A stretch of DNA of 64,000 bases from Amycolatopsis echigonensis (GCF_014174495.1 NZ_JACJHR010000035.1:1-64000); one strand, 5' to 3'. Positions 1-8,619 are shown, counted from the stretch's first letter. Notes: generated by a model from the letters alone, not told the origin. Numbers and translations: made by a program.

Positions 1-63
1 TGCCGTGCCGTGCCGTGCCGTGCCGTGCCGTGCCGTGCCGTGCCGTGCCGTGCCGTGCCGTGC
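1..63. repeat. TGCCG pentanucleotide microsatellite
   Basis: Twelve uninterrupted copies of the 5-bp unit TGCCG plus a partial TGC. It begins at the first base, so the true array is longer and extends left of the window. It lies downstream of the minus-strand M20 gene. Bases 64-212 hold no gene that I can see. Confidence 0.97.
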
Positions 64-212
64 AACCAGCCCGCTAGAACCCGCTACCGCTCCCGGCGCA
101 GCATCAGCCCGGCTCGTCCGCAGCGTCAGCTCAGCCCGTCAAACCGGCCGCAGTGCACCTCCTTTCCAGCCTCTCGGACCATGGTCATCCACGCTTTCTC
201 TTCCAACACCGG

Positions 213-1535
213 TCAGTCGAAGAAACTCGGCACATCCAGCGCTCCTCCCGATCCCTCGAACTCGTCGTGCACGGCTTTGCGCAGCTCCGCGTCGGCGAGA
301 TAATCGGCGGCGGTCAGAGCCAGCCCCAGCGCGCCGTCGACGACCGCCTGGTCGCCCGCCGGCGACCCGGCAGCCTCGGCGAATTCCTTGGTGTGCAACG
401 CGACCGTCGGCCCGGACACCGCGATCATTGGGTGCAGTGCGGGCATGCGGTAGGACAAATTCCCGAGGTCGGTGCTTCCGGTCAGGAACTCCGGCACGAT
501 TCCCGGTGGCAGCGGTTTCCGCCCGGTGCCCTGTTGATTGACCGACCACCGGCCGGCCAGCGTCGTATTGAACCGGATCGGCAGGTACGCGGGCTGTGCG
601 TCCCAGTGCAATTCCACCCCGCAGCCGGTCATTTCGGCCGCGCCGTGGGCGATCGCGGTCATTCGGCTGGCCAGATCGCGCAGCGTCTCGGGATTCGCTG
701 ACCGGAGGTAGAACAACAGAGCCGCCCGCTCGGGGATCACGTTCGGCCGCGCGCCGCCATCGGTGAAGATGCCGTGCACTCGGTCGGTCGACGGCAACTG
801 TTGCCGCAGCGCGGACACTCCTTGGTAGGCCGCCACCGCCGCGTCGAGCGCGTTGCGTCCCATGAACGGCTGCGCCGAAGCATGTGCGCCGACTCCATGG
901 AACACCATCTCGAGCTGCCGCCTGCCGAGGAACGGATGCAATGCGATGTCATGGCTGAACGGGTGCAGCATGATCACCGCATCGACATCGTCGAAAACCC
1001 CGGCTCGCGCGAGCGTTTCCTTGCCGCCACCGCCCTCCTCCGCGGGAGTGCCCACCAGCGACACCCGTCCGCCGAGCCGTTCGGCCACTGCCGCCGCACC
1101 GAGGAACCCACCGGCTCCGGCGGTGCAAATAACGTTGTGCCCGCAGCCATGCCCCAACCCAGGCAGCGCGTCGTATTCGGACAGGACCGCGATGTGCGGC
1201 CCGTTGTTGTCCGGGGTTCCGGTGCGCAGCGCGGTGTCCAGCCCGCCGAGCCCGACGGTGACCTCGTGTCCGTGAGCTCGCAGCAACTCGGCGAGCGCGC
1301 CGACGGACCGGTGTTCCGCGAATCCTTCTTCGGGATGCGCATGCAGATCCTGGCTGAGCGCGACGAGTTCGTCGGCTCGGGAACGCACTTCTTCTTCAAC
1401 CGCAGCACGGGTTTCCGCGTCAGCTCCCGCGAAGTCGGAGCTGAGCGGTTCGGCGGCGGCCACGGCATCGGCGGTGGCTTCGATGAGGGAACGGAGGTGG
1501 CTGTCGTCGGGTGGGACAGGTGCGGCGTGGGTCAT
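213..1535 (-). CDS. M20 family amidohydrolase/aminoacylase
   Basis: A 440-residue cytosolic zinc-type amidohydrolase of the M20D group (AbgB / N-acyl-amino-acid hydrolase type), expected to cleave an amide or peptide bond of a small acylated substrate. Visible landmarks are HAHPEEGF (about 65-72), the metal-ligand stretch YDALPGLGHGCGHN (121-134), the EEGGGG catalytic glutamate region (166-171), HPFSH (191-195) and a dimerisation-domain region GVGAHASAQPF. The ATG at 1535 gives normal family length; a longer open frame upstream belongs to the neighbouring methyltransferase region. No signal peptide is seen. It lies 37 bp downstream of a same-strand methyltransferase. Substrate cannot be read from the sequence. 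Confidence 0.88.
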   Translation of the reverse strand: MTHAAPVPPDDSHLRSLIEATADAVAAAEPLSSDFAGADAETRAAVEEEVRSRADELVALSQDLHAHPEEGFAEHRSVGALAELLRAHGHEVTVGLGGLDTALRTGTPDNNGPHIAVLSEYDALPGLGHGCGHNVICTAGAGGFLGAAAVAERLGGRVSLVGTPAEEGGGGKETLARAGVFDDVDAVIMLHPFSHDIALHPFLGRRQLEMVFHGVGAHASAQPFMGRNALDAAVAAYQGVSALRQQLPSTDRVHGIFTDGGARPNVIPERAALLFYLRSANPETLRDLASRMTAIAHGAAEMTGCGVELHWDAQPAYLPIRFNTTLAGRWSVNQQGTGRKPLPPGIVPEFLTGSTDLGNLSYRMPALHPMIAVSGPTVALHTKEFAEAAGSPAGDQAVVDGALGLALTAADYLADAELRKAVHDEFEGSGGALDVPSFFD

Positions 1536-1572
1536 GCGGGGAATGCTATCCCCGAACCCCGACAGAAATGGA

Positions 1573-2334
1573 TCACTGCACGTCAGACAGCCGACCGGAG
1601 ACGAGCTGCGCGACGCCGAAGTACTGCTCGTGCATCTCGTCGAAGCCACGCGCACGCAAGCCGGCCGCGATCTCCCCGCGGTCGAACATGCGTTGTCCGC
1701 TGACGATTCCTCCTGCGGTGTCGGCGATCCGGGCGAGCTGGCAGTCGCGGCGAGCACTCGTGAGCAGGACGATCCGTCCCCCGGGACGCAGAATCCGGAC
1801 GAACGAATCGAGCGCGCGTTCCGGCTCGGCGAACATGTGCAGGGCGGCGAAACAGCAGATAGCGTCCACAGTGGACGAAAGCAGCGGCGGCTCGACCGCG
1901 TCGGCGCGAAGGTAAGCCACGGTCGGCGAGTCAGTCTCTTCGACCGCGCGCGAAAGCATGCTCCGTGCGCCGTCCAGGCCGATCGCGAGTCCATCCGGAC
2001 CCACTGCGTCACCGAACGCACGTGTGAACCGGCCAGTCCCGCACGCGACGTCGAGCACGACCTGACCTGACCGCAGCGCGAGCCGTTCGGAGGCCAGTGC
2101 GATCTCGTCGGTCATGCTCGGGCCCCCGGGGCCTTTGAGGACGCGGCCGAGCACAGGACGCCAGTAACGTTCGTAGACCTGGGGCAGCAGCGTGGTGCGC
2201 ATGAGCCGCTGAGTGAGCCCGGTCGACGGGCCGGCCTGGGCCGCGTCGCCGAGCGTGTCGAGGAAGCCTTCGACTGCGGTGGCCGGCTCGCTGAGCAGGT
2301 CGGTGAGCCGTTGCTGGGTGCTTTGGTGCGGCAC
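1573..2334 (-). CDS. class I SAM-dependent methyltransferase
   Basis: A 253-residue protein with the SAM-binding glycine motif LDVACGTGRF near residue 96, followed by GLDGARSMLSRA and the post-II motif LRPGGRIVLLTS, typical of the UbiE/COQ5-like Methyltransf_11 group. About 60 residues precede the Rossmann core. I chose the GTG at 2334 because GAGAGG sits a few bases upstream of it; an in-frame ATG 32 codons further upstream would run through the inverted repeats at 2374-2396. The acceptor substrate is unknown. It may be co-transcribed with the downstream M20 hydrolase. Confidence 0.8.
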   Translation of the reverse strand: MPHQSTQQRLTDLLSEPATAVEGFLDTLGDAAQAGPSTGLTQRLMRTTLLPQVYERYWRPVLGRVLKGPGGPSMTDEIALASERLALRSGQVVLDVACGTGRFTRAFGDAVGPDGLAIGLDGARSMLSRAVEETDSPTVAYLRADAVEPPLLSSTVDAICCFAALHMFAEPERALDSFVRILRPGGRIVLLTSARRDCQLARIADTAGGIVSGQRMFDRGEIAAGLRARGFDEMHEQYFGVAQLVSGRLSDVQ

Positions 2335-2373
2335 GGGGGTCCTCTCGACGGGGATACCGGCAGTATGCGGTAT

Positions 2374-2396
2374 TAACGGCTCACTCGTTAGAGTGA
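2374..2396. promoter_or_regulatory. overlapping inverted repeats, probable operator
   Basis: Two inverted repeats overlap: TAACG-N7-CGTTA (2374-2390) and the perfect TCACTC-GTTA-GAGTGA (2381-2396). They lie 40-62 bp upstream of the methyltransferase GTG and in the gap to the divergent AlkA-like gene, a usual place for a TetR or MarR operator. No regulator gene is adjacent. Confidence 0.5.
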
Positions 2397-2461
2397 AGAT
2401 CTGCCCGATCAGGCGTTCGACGACCGGCATTGTCGGTGCCGGTTCCTAACGTCGTCCGCAC

Positions 2462-2482
2462 GGTCTCCGACCCGCGGAGACC
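2462..2482 (+). promoter_or_regulatory. 5' leader hairpin ahead of alkA-like gene
   Basis: Perfect 8-bp inverted repeat GGTCTCCG-ACCCG-CGGAGACC directly before the strong ribosome binding site (GGAGG) of the AlkA-like gene at 2501. In RNA it would form a stable hairpin abutting the ribosome binding site; as DNA it could be an operator. Confidence 0.45.
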
Positions 2483-2500
2483 AGCGAGGAGGACTGACTG

Positions 2501-3427
2501 ATGACCGCACCGATCCTGCGCCCGATCGACCTGCCCACCGGCGAAATCGCCGTGCACGGGGCATTCGACCTGAGTGCTGCTTCGCAGTGGCTGGCCGGGA
2601 CGGGCCCGGCCGGATCCTTCTGTGCCGAACCGGGCGTGCTGCGGGTGGCGTTCCCGGTGGAGGGGACCTGGACCCATGCCGGGGCCGCGATCCGGCAGAG
2701 ATCTCCGAGCACGGTCGAAGTCGGCGTGGCGGCTCCGGTGGAGATCGCCGCGCGAGTGGTCGCACAGGTGAGCCGGATGCTTTCGCTCGATGTCGACGAA
2801 TCCGGGTTCGCCGAGGTCGCGAGTCGAGACTCGGTCGTTCGGCGGCTGCACGCCCGCCACAGCGGAGCACGCCCCGTGCTGTATTCGTCGCCGTATGAAG
2901 CGGCTTGCTGGGCCGTGCTCACGCAAGGAATGCGGGTTCCGCAGGCGATGCGGTTGCGCGAGCAGCTCGCTGTGCGACATGGCCGTCAGGTGGGCGACGA
3001 CGGGCCGTTTTCCTTTCCCTCGCCGCAGATTCTGGCCGAACTGGGTGACGAGCCGTCGGTGGGGCCGTTCCGGCTTGCCCGCCTTCGAGCTGTCGCGCGG
3101 GCAGCGGCGGACGGCCGTCTGGACACCGAAGAGCTGCTGGCGCTGCCGATTCCCGACGCGATGACCCGGCTGTGTGCGATCCCGGGCATCGGAGCGTTCT
3201 CCGCCGAGCAGATCCTGCTGCACGGCGCGGGACACCCTGATCTCTTCCCCCGGCTGGACACGCAGCTTCACCAGATTCTGTGCGCGGAGTACGCGTTGCC
3301 TCCCGACACGCCGCCGGACGAGCTTGAACCGCTGGCCGAGGACTGGCGTCCGTATCGGTCGTGGGTCGCGCATCTGTTCCGGCTCGATCGGTTGCGGGCG
3401 GCGGCGTCCGGGGAGGCGGCGAACTGA
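2501..3427 (+). CDS. AlkA-type DNA-3-methyladenine glycosylase
   Basis: A 308-residue HhH-GPD DNA glycosylase that should excise alkylated bases for base excision repair. An N-terminal about 100-residue AlkA_N-like domain precedes the helical core. The helix-hairpin-helix is LCAIPGIGAFSAEQILL (224-240), and FPRLD places the probable catalytic Asp at 253. The C-terminal DWRPYRSWVAHLF matches the family end. The start ATG has a clear GGAGG ribosome binding site. No Ada-type Cys methyl-acceptor domain is present, so this is a stand-alone glycosylase. Close relatives act on DNA; the exact lesion range is inferred. Confidence 0.85.
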   Translation: MTAPILRPIDLPTGEIAVHGAFDLSAASQWLAGTGPAGSFCAEPGVLRVAFPVEGTWTHAGAAIRQRSPSTVEVGVAAPVEIAARVVAQVSRMLSLDVDESGFAEVASRDSVVRRLHARHSGARPVLYSSPYEAACWAVLTQGMRVPQAMRLREQLAVRHGRQVGDDGPFSFPSPQILAELGDEPSVGPFRLARLRAVARAAADGRLDTEELLALPIPDAMTRLCAIPGIGAFSAEQILLHGAGHPDLFPRLDTQLHQILCAEYALPPDTPPDELEPLAEDWRPYRSWVAHLFRLDRLRAAASGEAAN

Positions 3428-3560
3428 GCGGTGCTCGAAGAAGCGGATCGACAGGAGGGAGACGTCATGGAGTGAGGCCGCGTCCCATACCGAATCGCGG
3501 TCGACGGTTGTCGCCTGGGCACTCACAGCAGCCAAATAGCGCCTGTGGTGAGGTGTCCGC

Positions 3561-4352
3561 GTGACTACGCCTGCACTCGCCGTCTCGACTGTGCTCAGTG
3601 CTCGACCGGGCACCGGAGAAATCTCTGGTGCGGCCATGGCAGCGGGCACTGGGACAGTCGGCGCGGCGCTGGAACAGGCGAACACGCCGAGCGTCATCAC
3701 GTTGGTCACGGGCGGTATCGCGTTGCTGGTGGTGCTGGCCGGTGGGACGCCGTGGCGGTTCGCCCGCAACGTCATCACGATCGTGCACGAAGCGGGCCAC
3801 GCGCTGGCCGCGGTGACGGTCGGACGGCGGCTGCGGTCGATCCGGCTGCACTCGGACACCTCCGGAGTCACCGTGTCGCGCGGCAATCCTGAGGGACCGG
3901 GCATGGCGTTCACGGCCTTGGCCGGGTACATCGCGCCGTCGGTCCTGGGACTGGTGTTCGCGAGCCTCGTCGGAGCGGACCTGATCACCACGGTGCTCGT
4001 GCTGGTCGCGTTGCTGCTGCTGGGTGTGCTGATCATGGTGCGCAACGCCTACGGCGTGTTCACGGTGGTGGCGAGCGCTGCCGTGCTCGGGCTTGTGGCT
4101 CTGGTCGCGCCGAAGGTGGTGCAGGCGCCGTTCGTGTATCTGCTGACCTGGTTCCTGCTGTTCGGCGGGGTTCGGCCGGTGATGGAGCTTCAGCTCAAAC
4201 GGCGGCGTGGCCAGGCGCGGGACTCCGACGCCGATCAGCTGAGCCGATTGACCGCCGTACCCGCGGTGTTGTGGGTGCTGGTGTTCGGCGTGCTCACGGT
4301 GAGCTGTGTCATCGCGGGCGGGCTGTGGCTGCTGCAGCCGCTGGCGTTGTGA
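3561..4352 (+). CDS. M50B-like membrane metalloprotease
   Basis: A 263-residue integral membrane protein with HEAGH (76-80), the zinc HExxH motif of site-2-protease relatives, in a membrane segment after residue 50. Further hydrophobic segments are near 105-125, 135-155, 160-180 and 235-260. It fits the short actinobacterial M50B family, which lacks PDZ domains. The start is GTG at 3561, just behind GGTGAGG. The substrate, perhaps a membrane-bound regulator, is unknown. It stands alone between the AlkA-like gene and a repeat-filled gap. Confidence 0.75.
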   Translation: MTTPALAVSTVLSARPGTGEISGAAMAAGTGTVGAALEQANTPSVITLVTGGIALLVVLAGGTPWRFARNVITIVHEAGHALAAVTVGRRLRSIRLHSDTSGVTVSRGNPEGPGMAFTALAGYIAPSVLGLVFASLVGADLITTVLVLVALLLLGVLIMVRNAYGVFTVVASAAVLGLVALVAPKVVQAPFVYLLTWFLLFGGVRPVMELQLKRRRGQARDSDADQLSRLTAVPAVLWVLVFGVLTVSCVIAGGLWLLQPLAL

Positions 4353-4909
4353 GGCGGCCGCGACGGTTCTGGCTTGCGGTTGACTTGCTGCCGTGAAGTG
4401 ACGCGGGATGACGGTTCGGTGGCGTCGCGTGACGGCGCGGGATCGCTGGGTTGGGGCGGAGCTGGTGGTAGTTCGGCGGTGACGTCAGTGGACGTCGGGC
4501 TGTGGCGGAGCGGCCGACAGCTGGGCGGGGCGGCCGGTGGCCCGGTGCAGCGGCCGGTGGTTGGGCAGAGTGGCTGGCGGTTCGGCGCGGCGGCTGGCGG
4601 TTGGGCGCGGCGGCTGGCGGTTGGGCGCGGCGGCTGGTGGGTCGGTGCAGCGGCTGGTGGTTGAGTAGCGCGGCTGGTGGTCGGGTCGCGCGGCCGGTGC
4701 TCCGGCGGAGCCGGTGGTCGGAGTGCCAGTCAGTGCCAGCGGCGGTAGGCGGCGAGAGGGACGTCGCCGTCGTGAGTGGCGGCGTTGTCGACCATGTGGC
4801 CTACCAGGAGACTAGGGCCGCGAGTGTCCCGAGGGCTGAGCCCGTCGTCTCCCCATGTGGGCGGTACGGCAGACTGGACGTCTGCTGAGCCGCCGGAGGG
4901 AGACAGGCG
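4353..4909. other. gene-free gap with minisatellite
   Basis: About 560 bp between the M50 gene and the ProA-like gene. Its centre is the 20-bp tandem repeat. I see no credible gene; the open frames across it are repeat artefacts. The 3' end carries the GGAGGG ribosome binding site of the gene at 4910. Confidence 0.7.
4501..4700. repeat. 20-bp tandem minisatellite, about 10 copies
   Basis: Ten consecutive degenerate copies of a 20-bp unit close to TTGGGCGCGGCGGCTGGCGG, in exact 20-bp register from 4501 to 4700. The central copies (4581-4640) are nearly identical; both ends are decayed. Confidence 0.93.
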
Positions 4910-6142
4910 ATGGACGAGGTCGCGAAGGCCGTCGAGGAGTGTGCGCGGGCGGCGAAGGCGGCTGCGCCGTCGTTGGCTGCCGCCGGGGACGACGCGGTGG
5001 ACGCGGCGCTCGTCGGGATGGCGGAGCGGCTCGTCGCGCACCGGGATGTGGTGCTCGAGGCCAACCGGGCCGACGTGGCCAAGGCTACGGCCGACGGGAT
5101 GAGCGCCGGTCTGCTCGACCGGCTCACCATCACCCCTGAGCGGCTCGACGGGATGGCCTCGCAGCTGCGGTTGCTGGCTGGCGCGCCGCACCAGGAGCGG
5201 TCCGTCGACGTGTCCACGTTGGACGGTGGGTTGCGGCTGGTCGAGCGGCGGCGTCCGGTGGGCGTCATCGGCGCGAACTACGAGGCGCGGCCGAACGTGA
5301 CGGTCGATGTGGCGTCGCAGCTGGTCAAGTCGCGCAACGGCGGCGTGCTGCGGACCGGGTCGGCGGCGCTGGGTTCGGCGCAGCGGTTGCGGGACGTCGT
5401 GATCGCGCCTGCGCTCGAGGCCGCCGGGATCAACCCGGACGTCGTGCAGCTGGTGCCGCGCGTGGAGCGCGAGGCGGCGTCGGCGCTGGTGCGGCTGCCT
5501 GGGCTCGTTCCGCTCGTCATCCTGCGCGGCAGCGGCGACAGCACGCGAGCGCTGGCGACCGAGGCCGCGGTGCACGGGGTGCGCACGTTGGCGCACGCCG
5601 ATGGCGGCGGCGTGCTGTACGTCGACGTCGCGGCGGATGCGGACAAGGTCCGTGACCTGGTGTTCTCGAGCCTTGACCGGCTTGGCGTCTGCAACCGGCT
5701 GAACCTGCTGCTGATCCACGAGGACGTGCACGACGCGGTGTGGCCGCAGATCGAGTCGGCGCTGGCCGAGCGCGGCGTCACGCCCTCGCTCGCGCCGCAC
5801 GAGCACCCGATCGGCTACGAGTGGGCGCTGGACTCCGAGCGGGAGGCGACCGTCACCGTGGAGAAGGTCGGCGGGCTCGTCGACGCGGTCGAGATCGCGA
5901 ACGAGCGCACGTCCGGGCTCGCCGCGGGGATCGCGACCGAGAACCCGGCGGCCGCGGAGCAGTTCTTCGACGGGTACACCGGGACGGGCGTGTTCTGGAA
6001 CGCGCCGACCCGGCTGCTGGACGGCTTCAAGCTGCTCGCGGTGCCCGAGACCGGCATCAACCTCGACCGGGTGCCGGGGCCGCGCGGGCCGGTGACCTAC
6101 ACCGACCTGTACGTCCGGCAGTACGCCGTGGTGCCTGCCTGA
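4910..6142 (+). CDS. divergent ProA-like gamma-glutamyl phosphate reductase
   Basis: A 410-residue aldehyde-dehydrogenase-superfamily protein closest to ProA, which reduces gamma-glutamyl phosphate to the semialdehyde in proline synthesis. Seen: the VIGANYEARPNVTVDVA stretch (classical ProA: IYEARPNVT), the active-site Cys at 261 in LGVCNRLNLLLIH, and a normal total length. Odd points: the usual CNALETLLVH neighbourhood is changed, the HTE motif is replaced by TSGLAAGIATEN, and the C-terminus ends in GPVTYTDLYVRQY instead of a TTYKW-type tail. There is no proB nearby. It may be a paralogue with another substrate. The ATG start follows GGAGGGAGACAGGCG. Confidence 0.75.
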   Translation: MDEVAKAVEECARAAKAAAPSLAAAGDDAVDAALVGMAERLVAHRDVVLEANRADVAKATADGMSAGLLDRLTITPERLDGMASQLRLLAGAPHQERSVDVSTLDGGLRLVERRRPVGVIGANYEARPNVTVDVASQLVKSRNGGVLRTGSAALGSAQRLRDVVIAPALEAAGINPDVVQLVPRVEREAASALVRLPGLVPLVILRGSGDSTRALATEAAVHGVRTLAHADGGGVLYVDVAADADKVRDLVFSSLDRLGVCNRLNLLLIHEDVHDAVWPQIESALAERGVTPSLAPHEHPIGYEWALDSEREATVTVEKVGGLVDAVEIANERTSGLAAGIATENPAAAEQFFDGYTGTGVFWNAPTRLLDGFKLLAVPETGINLDRVPGPRGPVTYTDLYVRQYAVVPA

Positions 6143-6165
6143 CCTGGCCGGAGCACGATGAGCGG

Positions 6166-7281
6166 ATGGGCACGATGACCGGGCGGCCGCACGTCCTGCT
6201 GTCCGCGGCGCAATCGCTGGACGGCTACCTCGACGACGCCGGCAGCACCCGTCTGCTCCTGTCCAACGAGGACGACTTCGCGGAGGTCGACCGGCTCCGC
6301 GCCGAGGCCGACGCGATCCTCGTCGGTGCGGGCACGGTGCGGGCCGACAATCCGCGGCTTCTCGTGCGCTCCGCCGAACTGCGCCGTGAGCGGGTCGCGG
6401 CGGGGCGGCCGGAGCAACCGGTCAAGGTGACGGTCACGAGCAGCGGCAAGCTGGATCCGGCGTCGCGGTTCTTCACCGTCGGCGACACCGAGAAGCTCGT
6501 CTACGCACCGCGGGGGAGCGCGGACAGCCTGAGCGCGGTCGCGACTGTGGTGGACGTCGGCAGTCCTCCACGGCTCGACCGCGTCCTGGACGACCTCGGC
6601 GCGCGAGGGATCCGGACGCTGCTCGTCGAGGGTGGCGGGGCAGTGCACACGCAGTTCCTCGACGCCGGGCTCGCCGACGAACTCCGGCTCGCGATCGCGC
6701 CGATCATGGTCGGCGACCCGCGAGCGCCGCGGTTTCTCGGGCCGGGTGCGTTCCCGCGACCGCTGGAACTGACGGAAGTGCGGCGGCTCGGGGACGTCGC
6801 GGTGCTGCGGTATCGGGTCGCGGCTGAACCGTCGTCGCTCGATCTGCTGCGGTTGCGGCAGGCCATCGACCTCGCCGACGAATGTCCGCCGAGTTCGACG
6901 TTTCGCGTCGGCGCGGTCGTCGGGCTGCCGGACGGAACGGTGCTCGCCACCGGGCATTCGGGCGAAGGCGATCCGCACAACCACGCGGAAGAATCGGCGC
7001 TGGCGAAGCTCGATCCGCACGATCCGCGACTGGCCGACGCGACCATGTATAGCTCGCTCGAACCGTGCAGCGATCGCGCGTCCCATCCCAAAAGCTGCAC
7101 GCAGCTGATCCTCGAAACGGCCATTCCACGAGTGGTGATGGCGTGGCGGGAACCGTCACTGTTCGTCGAGGCTGAAGGGGTCGAGCGGCTTGTCGCGGCC
7201 GGACGCCGGGTGATCGAAGTGCCGGCGTTGGCTTCGGAAGTTCGCCGGGCGAATACGCACCTGCCTGGCGTTCGTCCCTGA
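6166..7281 (+). CDS. RibD-like reductase-deaminase fusion, reversed domain order
   Basis: A 371-residue two-domain protein. Residues 1 to about 225 form a RibD C-terminal/dihydrofolate-reductase-like domain (LLSAAQSLDGYLDD, VGAGTVRADNP, LLVEGGG). Residues about 230-371 form a cytidine/RibD-type deaminase with zinc ligands HAE (273-275) and PC-x9-C (Cys 301 and 311). RibD itself has deaminase first and reductase second, so the order here is swapped. Both active sites look intact, so a riboflavin-like pyrimidine deamination plus ribosyl reduction is plausible but inferred. ATG 6166 or 6175 could be the start. It lies 23 bp after the ProA-like gene. Confidence 0.78.
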   Translation: MGTMTGRPHVLLSAAQSLDGYLDDAGSTRLLLSNEDDFAEVDRLRAEADAILVGAGTVRADNPRLLVRSAELRRERVAAGRPEQPVKVTVTSSGKLDPASRFFTVGDTEKLVYAPRGSADSLSAVATVVDVGSPPRLDRVLDDLGARGIRTLLVEGGGAVHTQFLDAGLADELRLAIAPIMVGDPRAPRFLGPGAFPRPLELTEVRRLGDVAVLRYRVAAEPSSLDLLRLRQAIDLADECPPSSTFRVGAVVGLPDGTVLATGHSGEGDPHNHAEESALAKLDPHDPRLADATMYSSLEPCSDRASHPKSCTQLILETAIPRVVMAWREPSLFVEAEGVERLVAAGRRVIEVPALASEVRRANTHLPGVRP

Positions 7282-7303
7282 TTCCTCAATACAGCTGACG
7301 GTT

Positions 7304-7340
7304 CGGGCGCTGCGGCACGGAATCCGCGGCGCAGCGCCCG
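7304..7340. terminator. bidirectional hairpin terminator
   Basis: Perfect 11-bp stem CGGGCGCTGCG / CGCAGCGCCCG with a 15-base loop between the convergent RibD-like gene and the chitinase. No long T tract; GC-rich actinomycete terminators often lack one. Confidence 0.65.
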
Positions 7341-7358
7341 ATCGGGAAAATCAGCCGG

Positions 7359-8579
7359 TCAGCATGCTCCGTTGTCGGCCCAGACGCCCCATTGGCCGGT
7401 CGTGCCGGGTTCCTCACCCTGGGTCCACCATTTGGCGGTCCATTTGTGGCTGTTGTGCGCGACCACGGCGCCGCCGGTGTAGACCTGCGTTTTCTGCCAT
7501 TCCGGTGCCGAACAGGTTCCCGGGGGATTTCCGGTCGGACTGGTCGAGCTCGTCGGCGGAGTGGTTTGCGGCGGGGTCGCCCCGGCGAACCGAGTGGTGA
7601 ACTTCGTGAAATCCCAGTCGTTTTGCTGGACGTTCGAGCACACGCTGTTGTCGGTCGTCGTCGTGCATTGCCGGTCGCGGTTCACTGACCAGAAGGTGAA
7701 CCGGCCGAGGTGGTGGCTCGTCGCGTAGTCGTAGACGGTCTGGAAATCGGAAACGTTGAAGTATTCCGACGAGTCGGATTTCCCGTTCATGCCCGAGAAA
7801 CCCTCGTGCGAATACGCGGTGGCGCTGTCCCAGCCGAGGTGGCTTTCGAGCAACCCGTGGAACGCTTCCAGCGCTGACACCTGCGACGCGCCGCCGCCGG
7901 TGAAGCCGCCGTCGAACGGCATGATCGAGAAGTCGTTGGGGGAGAAGCCGATCGACTTCGCCTGGTCCAGCAGCTGGGTGCCGAACCAGCCGGTGCCCGC
8001 CGACGTGCCCGGCATGGTCACCGAGACGAACAGCCCGGGGTTGTCCGCCTGCAGTTTCTTCGCGGCGCCGAGTTCGTTCGCGATGGCGGCGGTGTTTTCG
8101 TACTCGGGTTCTTCGAGGTCGAAGTCGAGGGCTTTCAGGTTGTATTTCGTCACGACCTGCTGGTAGGCGGCGGCGGTCGCGTCGACGGTGCCGCAGGTCT
8201 GGCCCAGTTTCGTTCCGCCGTAGCCGCCGACCGAAACCGACACGTCGCCGCCGTTGCCGCGGATGCGGTTGATCGCGTCGCCGACGGTCGTGTCCGAGGA
8301 AACCGGCGAGGTGCCGTCCCAGGTGGGGCTGCATCCGCCGCCGTTGGGCGCGAGGATGAAGGCCAGCTGGAACGCCTTCTGCCCGGTCGCGTTCATGACG
8401 GTCACCGGGTCGGGCGGGTTGTTGCTCTGCGGCATGAGGTACGGCGCGGAGGCGTACCAGTTGTTGTCGAGACCGGTCGAGGTCCCGGTCTGCGCGTGGG
8501 CGGTCGCGGCCACGGCGGCCGCGGCCCCGGCCACGGTAGCGGCGGCGACGAGTGTGGCGGCCAGTCTGCTTCGCTGCAT
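7359..8579 (-). CDS. secreted GH18 chitinase with C-terminal CBM5/12
   Basis: A 406-residue exported chitinase. A Sec signal peptide (R3-R5, hydrophobic core, AHA cleavage near 29) leads to a GH18 barrel with SVSVGG (114-119) and the catalytic DxDxE line LDFDLEEPE (D152, D154, proton donor E156). A Pro/Thr/Ser linker near 335-358 connects to a small chitin-binding module rich in Trp (WQKTQVYTGG, KWWTQGEEP, GQWGVW). The start at 8579 has GGAGGA 4 bases upstream and a normal signal peptide, against a longer frame that would read into the operator. It should hydrolyse extracellular chitin; see the DasR-like site upstream. Confidence 0.93.
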   Translation of the reverse strand: MQRSRLAATLVAAATVAGAAAAVAATAHAQTGTSTGLDNNWYASAPYLMPQSNNPPDPVTVMNATGQKAFQLAFILAPNGGGCSPTWDGTSPVSSDTTVGDAINRIRGNGGDVSVSVGGYGGTKLGQTCGTVDATAAAYQQVVTKYNLKALDFDLEEPEYENTAAIANELGAAKKLQADNPGLFVSVTMPGTSAGTGWFGTQLLDQAKSIGFSPNDFSIMPFDGGFTGGGASQVSALEAFHGLLESHLGWDSATAYSHEGFSGMNGKSDSSEYFNVSDFQTVYDYATSHHLGRFTFWSVNRDRQCTTTTDNSVCSNVQQNDWDFTKFTTRFAGATPPQTTPPTSSTSPTGNPPGTCSAPEWQKTQVYTGGAVVAHNSHKWTAKWWTQGEEPGTTGQWGVWADNGAC

Positions 8580-8619
8580 CTGTCCTCCGGCGAGCATTCG
8601 GAAAATGAATGCGGTAAGC

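Noticed and set aside
5..549. Small frames starting in the TGCCG array
   Set aside because: They translate the repeat (PCRAV) and then the antisense of the M20 gene.
4501..4700. CRISPR array
   Set aside because: The 20-bp units are contiguous with no spacers, and no cas genes are present.
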